DNA of 9,001 nt, taken from assembly GCA_002351795.1 (NCBI GenBank), contig DEHG01000076.1:1-9001 (forward strand), in the 5' to 3' direction. The translations under genes were made by a program, and so were the position numbers. The notes below the pieces were generated by a model, which did not search any database, was not told the DNA's origin, and worked only from the letters and a program-made list of their open reading frames with translations. Of this stretch, positions 6,834 through 9,001 are shown one piece after another (position 1 is the stretch's first letter; every line of letters begins with the position of its first letter). Origin of the DNA: Ruminococcaceae bacterium UBA2806. GTDB lineage: Bacteria > Bacillota > Clostridia > Oscillospirales > Acutalibacteraceae.

Positions 6834-8600
6834 TTATTTTTTCTTTTCCCTCAGCCTGCGTAACTGCTCCATTATCGTATCATTATCTGCTGTGGCTGCC
6901 TGCTCCGGAGTAAGACGCTGCTTCTGCTCTATGAGTATTTCCATATATTCCCCGGCAGCCTGATCCGGATATTTCTCCCTCGGATGCGACATCATCATAC
7001 CTGATATGCGTCCCATCTCATCCTGAGTCAGTTCGCCTGAAATATCGGTCATTGTTATTTCTCTGCCCTCATCAATTCTATTTTTAAGGACTTCATATAT
7101 GTGCCTGTTAAATCTTGTGACAAAATTATCGGCAGGAAGTTCCCTTGCTATTTTCATGGCGGTATCGGGATCATGGATCATAAGTGATATTATTGCTTCC
7201 TCTGCATTTGCCGCACGAAGATTGAAACGCTTTTCCGTATTGAGTTTATCTGCACGCCCGCTTATTACATCCTGAGCCTGACGCTGCTCCGTCTTTTTGA
7301 ATTCCCTGTATTTTTGTTTTGTACTCTTTTCAATAAGACGTTTAAACGCTGACTTTTCTATTTCAAGCTCCCTTGAAAGCCTGCTTGTATATACATCCTG
7401 TTCAACAGGATTTTCAAGCAAGGCAATAAGACCTGCTGCCTTTGTTGCAAATTCCACCTTCTGTTCCGGTATCTCTGTATTATAGCCCTGTCGCAGCTTC
7501 ATTATCCGATATTCGATATCATTTCCGGATCTTTCTAAAAGCATACGGAACCTTGCGCTTCCCTGATCTCCGTGTGATTTGATAAATTCATCAGGGTCTT
7601 TCCCGTTTGGAACAGTAAGTATCTTTATCTTTATACCTGTAGGTCTTAATATATTTATCGCTCTCTGAGTAGCCTTCTGTCCTGCCTCGTCAGCATCATA
7701 GCAAATAACGACCTCATCACAGTAGCGCTTTATTATCATTGCCTGTTCCTCAGTAAGTGAAGTTCCGAGAGTGGCAACGGCATTTTCAAAGCCTGCCTGA
7801 TGAAGCGCTATTACATCCATATAACCCTCAACAAGTATAAGCTGTCCCTGCGCCTTGTTTTTTGCAAATTGAAGGGCAAATAGATTACGGCTTTTATTGA
7901 ATGCCGGAGTATCGGATGTATTAAGATATTTAGGCTTGATATCCGACATGATACGTCCGCCGAAGGCGATCACATTTCCCCGCAGATCAATTATCGGGAA
8001 CATTACCCTGTCTGAAAAACGGTCAAAAATATATCCTCTTGTTGACTGACTTGCCAGATTTGCCTGTATTAACTCGTTATTTGAAAAACCCTTGGATTTC
8101 AGATAATTCACAAGTTCAAAGCGTTCGCCGGGGGAATAGCCAAGGCCAAAATGGATTATCGTCTTTTCGGAAAGCCCTCTGCCCCTGAGATAATCGAGCG
8201 CACGTTTTCCTCCTGGTGAATAAAGCTGACGATGATAAAATCTTGCCGCCTCACGGTTTGCTTCATATATTCTTGTTTTCAGCTTTCCCATATTATCATA
8301 GGCTCCGTCTTCGGGTAGAGTCATTCCCGCCCTTTCCGCAAGCAGCTTTACAGCATCGACATAATCAAGATTTTCTATCTTCATTATGAATGTTATAACA
8401 TCGCCGCCTGCGCCGCAGCCAAAACAATGAAAAAAGCTGTTTTCTCTTGAAACGTTAAAGGAAGGCGTTTTTTCATTATGAAACGGGCAAAGCCCAACAA
8501 GATTCCTTCCCGATTTTTTCAGCTGAACATAGGAGGATATGACATCAGCTATATCAGTCCTTGCTTTCAGCTCCTGTTTGAATTCATCTGTTATCGCCAA
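6834..8600 (-). CDS. dnaG: DNA primase
   Basis: DnaG synthesises RNA primers at the replication fork together with the DnaB helicase. The 588 residues show the full primase order. A CHC2 zinc-binding domain has Cys38, His41, Cys59 and Cys62. The catalytic core includes the primase signature around GLGYSPGER (152-160). The Toprim domain carries the catalytic EGYMD (258-262) and the metal-binding DADEAG (302-307). The C-terminal helicase-binding domain (about 460-588) is the variable part expected for Firmicutes. Length is typical. The start is TTG: no in-frame ATG fits, AAGGGG (8609-8614) lies 8 nt before it, and the MAITDEF N-terminus is typical. It starts 17 bp after the dgt stop and lies upstream of rpoD, so it is probably cotranscribed with both. 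Confidence 0.97.
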   Translation of the reverse strand: MAITDEFKQELKARTDIADVISSYVQLKKSGRNLVGLCPFHNEKTPSFNVSRENSFFHCFGCGAGGDVITFIMKIENLDYVDAVKLLAERAGMTLPEDGAYDNMGKLKTRIYEANREAARFYHRQLYSPGGKRALDYLRGRGLSEKTIIHFGLGYSPGERFELVNYLKSKGFSNNELIQANLASQSTRGYIFDRFSDRVMFPIIDLRGNVIAFGGRIMSDIKPKYLNTSDTPAFNKSRNLFALQFAKNKAQGQLILVEGYMDVIALHQAGFENAVATLGTSLTEEQAMIIKRYCDEVVICYDADEAGQKATQRAINILRPTGIKIKILTVPNGKDPDEFIKSHGDQGSARFRMLLERSGNDIEYRIMKLRQGYNTEIPEQKVEFATKAAGLIALLENPVEQDVYTSRLSRELEIEKSAFKRLIEKSTKQKYREFKKTEQRQAQDVISGRADKLNTEKRFNLRAANAEEAIISLMIHDPDTAMKIARELPADNFVTRFNRHIYEVLKNRIDEGREITMTDISGELTQDEMGRISGMMMSHPREKYPDQAAGEYMEILIEQKQRLTPEQAATADNDTIMEQLRRLREKKK

Positions 8601-8617
8601 TGAGTCATCCCCTTAAT

Positions 8618-9001
8618 TCAATAAGTGTTTTTAAAGATAAACGGCTTTGGTATATACAGAGCCTTGAATATCTCCGTTGCATATCTGTCCGTCATTCCCG
8701 CAAGATAATCGCATACCGCTGTTTCAACGCTTTCACTTTCAGCTGTATGTCTGTTCTCTACGGGCATATCTCCGGGACGCTTCAGAAAATATTCATACAA
8801 AAAGCCCATAAATGCCGGCACCTTGCGTTCCTCATGCTTTGCAAAGCCGTTTGAATAAACGACGGCATACATAAAAGAATGAAGTCTGTCAAAAACGCCC
8901 TGTATCTGTTCGTCCATTTTCAGTTCGCCGCCGCCTGAATTTTCAATAAGCGACAGAACAAGTGTATTTATCCTTTCGGACGTTCCGTGTCCGAGAAGCT
9001 G
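8618..9001 (-). CDS. dgt: dGTP triphosphohydrolase-like protein, C-terminal part
   Basis: The reading frame is open to the window edge, so 127 C-terminal residues are visible and the start lies beyond 9001. Family enzymes cut dGTP to deoxyguanosine and triphosphate using an N-terminal HD-domain metal site, which is outside the window. The visible part begins with LLGHGTSERINTLVLSLIEN, typical of the dGTPase segment linking to the C-terminal helices, and includes EVxxxx-like family features such as AVCDYLAGMTDRYA, the conserved motif of the Dgt C-terminal region. Gene order dgt-dnaG-rpoD supports the call, as it is common in Clostridia. The substrate of deoxyguanosinetriphosphatase-like paralogues is not always dGTP, so activity is inferred. 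Confidence 0.88.
   Translation of the reverse strand, partial: QLLGHGTSERINTLVLSLIENSGGGELKMDEQIQGVFDRLHSFMYAVVYSNGFAKHEERKVPAFMGFLYEYFLKRPGDMPVENRHTAESESVETAVCDYLAGMTDRYATEIFKALYIPKPFIFKNTY

Noticed and set aside
8591..8608. Five-codon ATG frame overlapping the dnaG TTG start
   Set aside because: It ends in TAA after five codons and the AAGGGG site directly abuts its ATG, leaving no spacing for translation; it looks like chance.

Overview
The window looks like chromosome of a low-to-moderate GC Clostridia bacterium, most likely a Ruminococcus-like member of the Oscillospiraceae. This rests on the gene order dgt-dnaG-rpoD, which is common in Firmicutes, on strong AGGAGG-type ribosome binding sites, and on a YhgE/Pip membrane protein. 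The genus is an inference from style; no rRNA or other marker gene is present. All eight supported genes lie on the minus strand, so transcription runs from position 9001 toward 1.

Region 1 (9001 to about 3178) is a macromolecular-synthesis operon. It begins with the C-terminal part of a dGTP triphosphohydrolase (dgt), cut by the window edge. It continues with DNA primase (dnaG, TTG start), a full group-1 sigma factor (RpoD copy 1), a divergent sigma-like protein, and a second full RpoD (copy 2). It ends with a 63-residue very acidic protein. The first five genes are separated by only 16-42 bp. A 133-bp gap containing a 7-bp inverted repeat lies before the small gene. A large, near-symmetrical hairpin with A and T tracts directly after the small gene ends the operon.

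The unusual part is the rpoD / degenerate sigma / rpoD cassette. The two outer proteins have essentially the same promoter-reading helices. The middle protein keeps region 1.1-like, 1.2 and core-binding 2.2 segments but has lost the residues that read the -10 and -35 elements and has a deletion where the sigma finger should be. It may be a core-binding regulator or decoy rather than a working initiation factor; this is inference.

Region 2 (about 3063 to 172) is a two-gene membrane operon driven by a perfect-consensus TTGACA-17-TATAAT promoter. It encodes a 212-residue two-helix membrane protein of unknown function and a 720-residue YhgE/Pip-family protein with an ABC-2-type membrane domain. 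Positions 1-171 hold no gene, but contain a clear plus-strand rho-independent terminator, which implies a convergent gene just left of the window. No tRNA, rRNA, CRISPR, insertion sequence or phage gene was seen.
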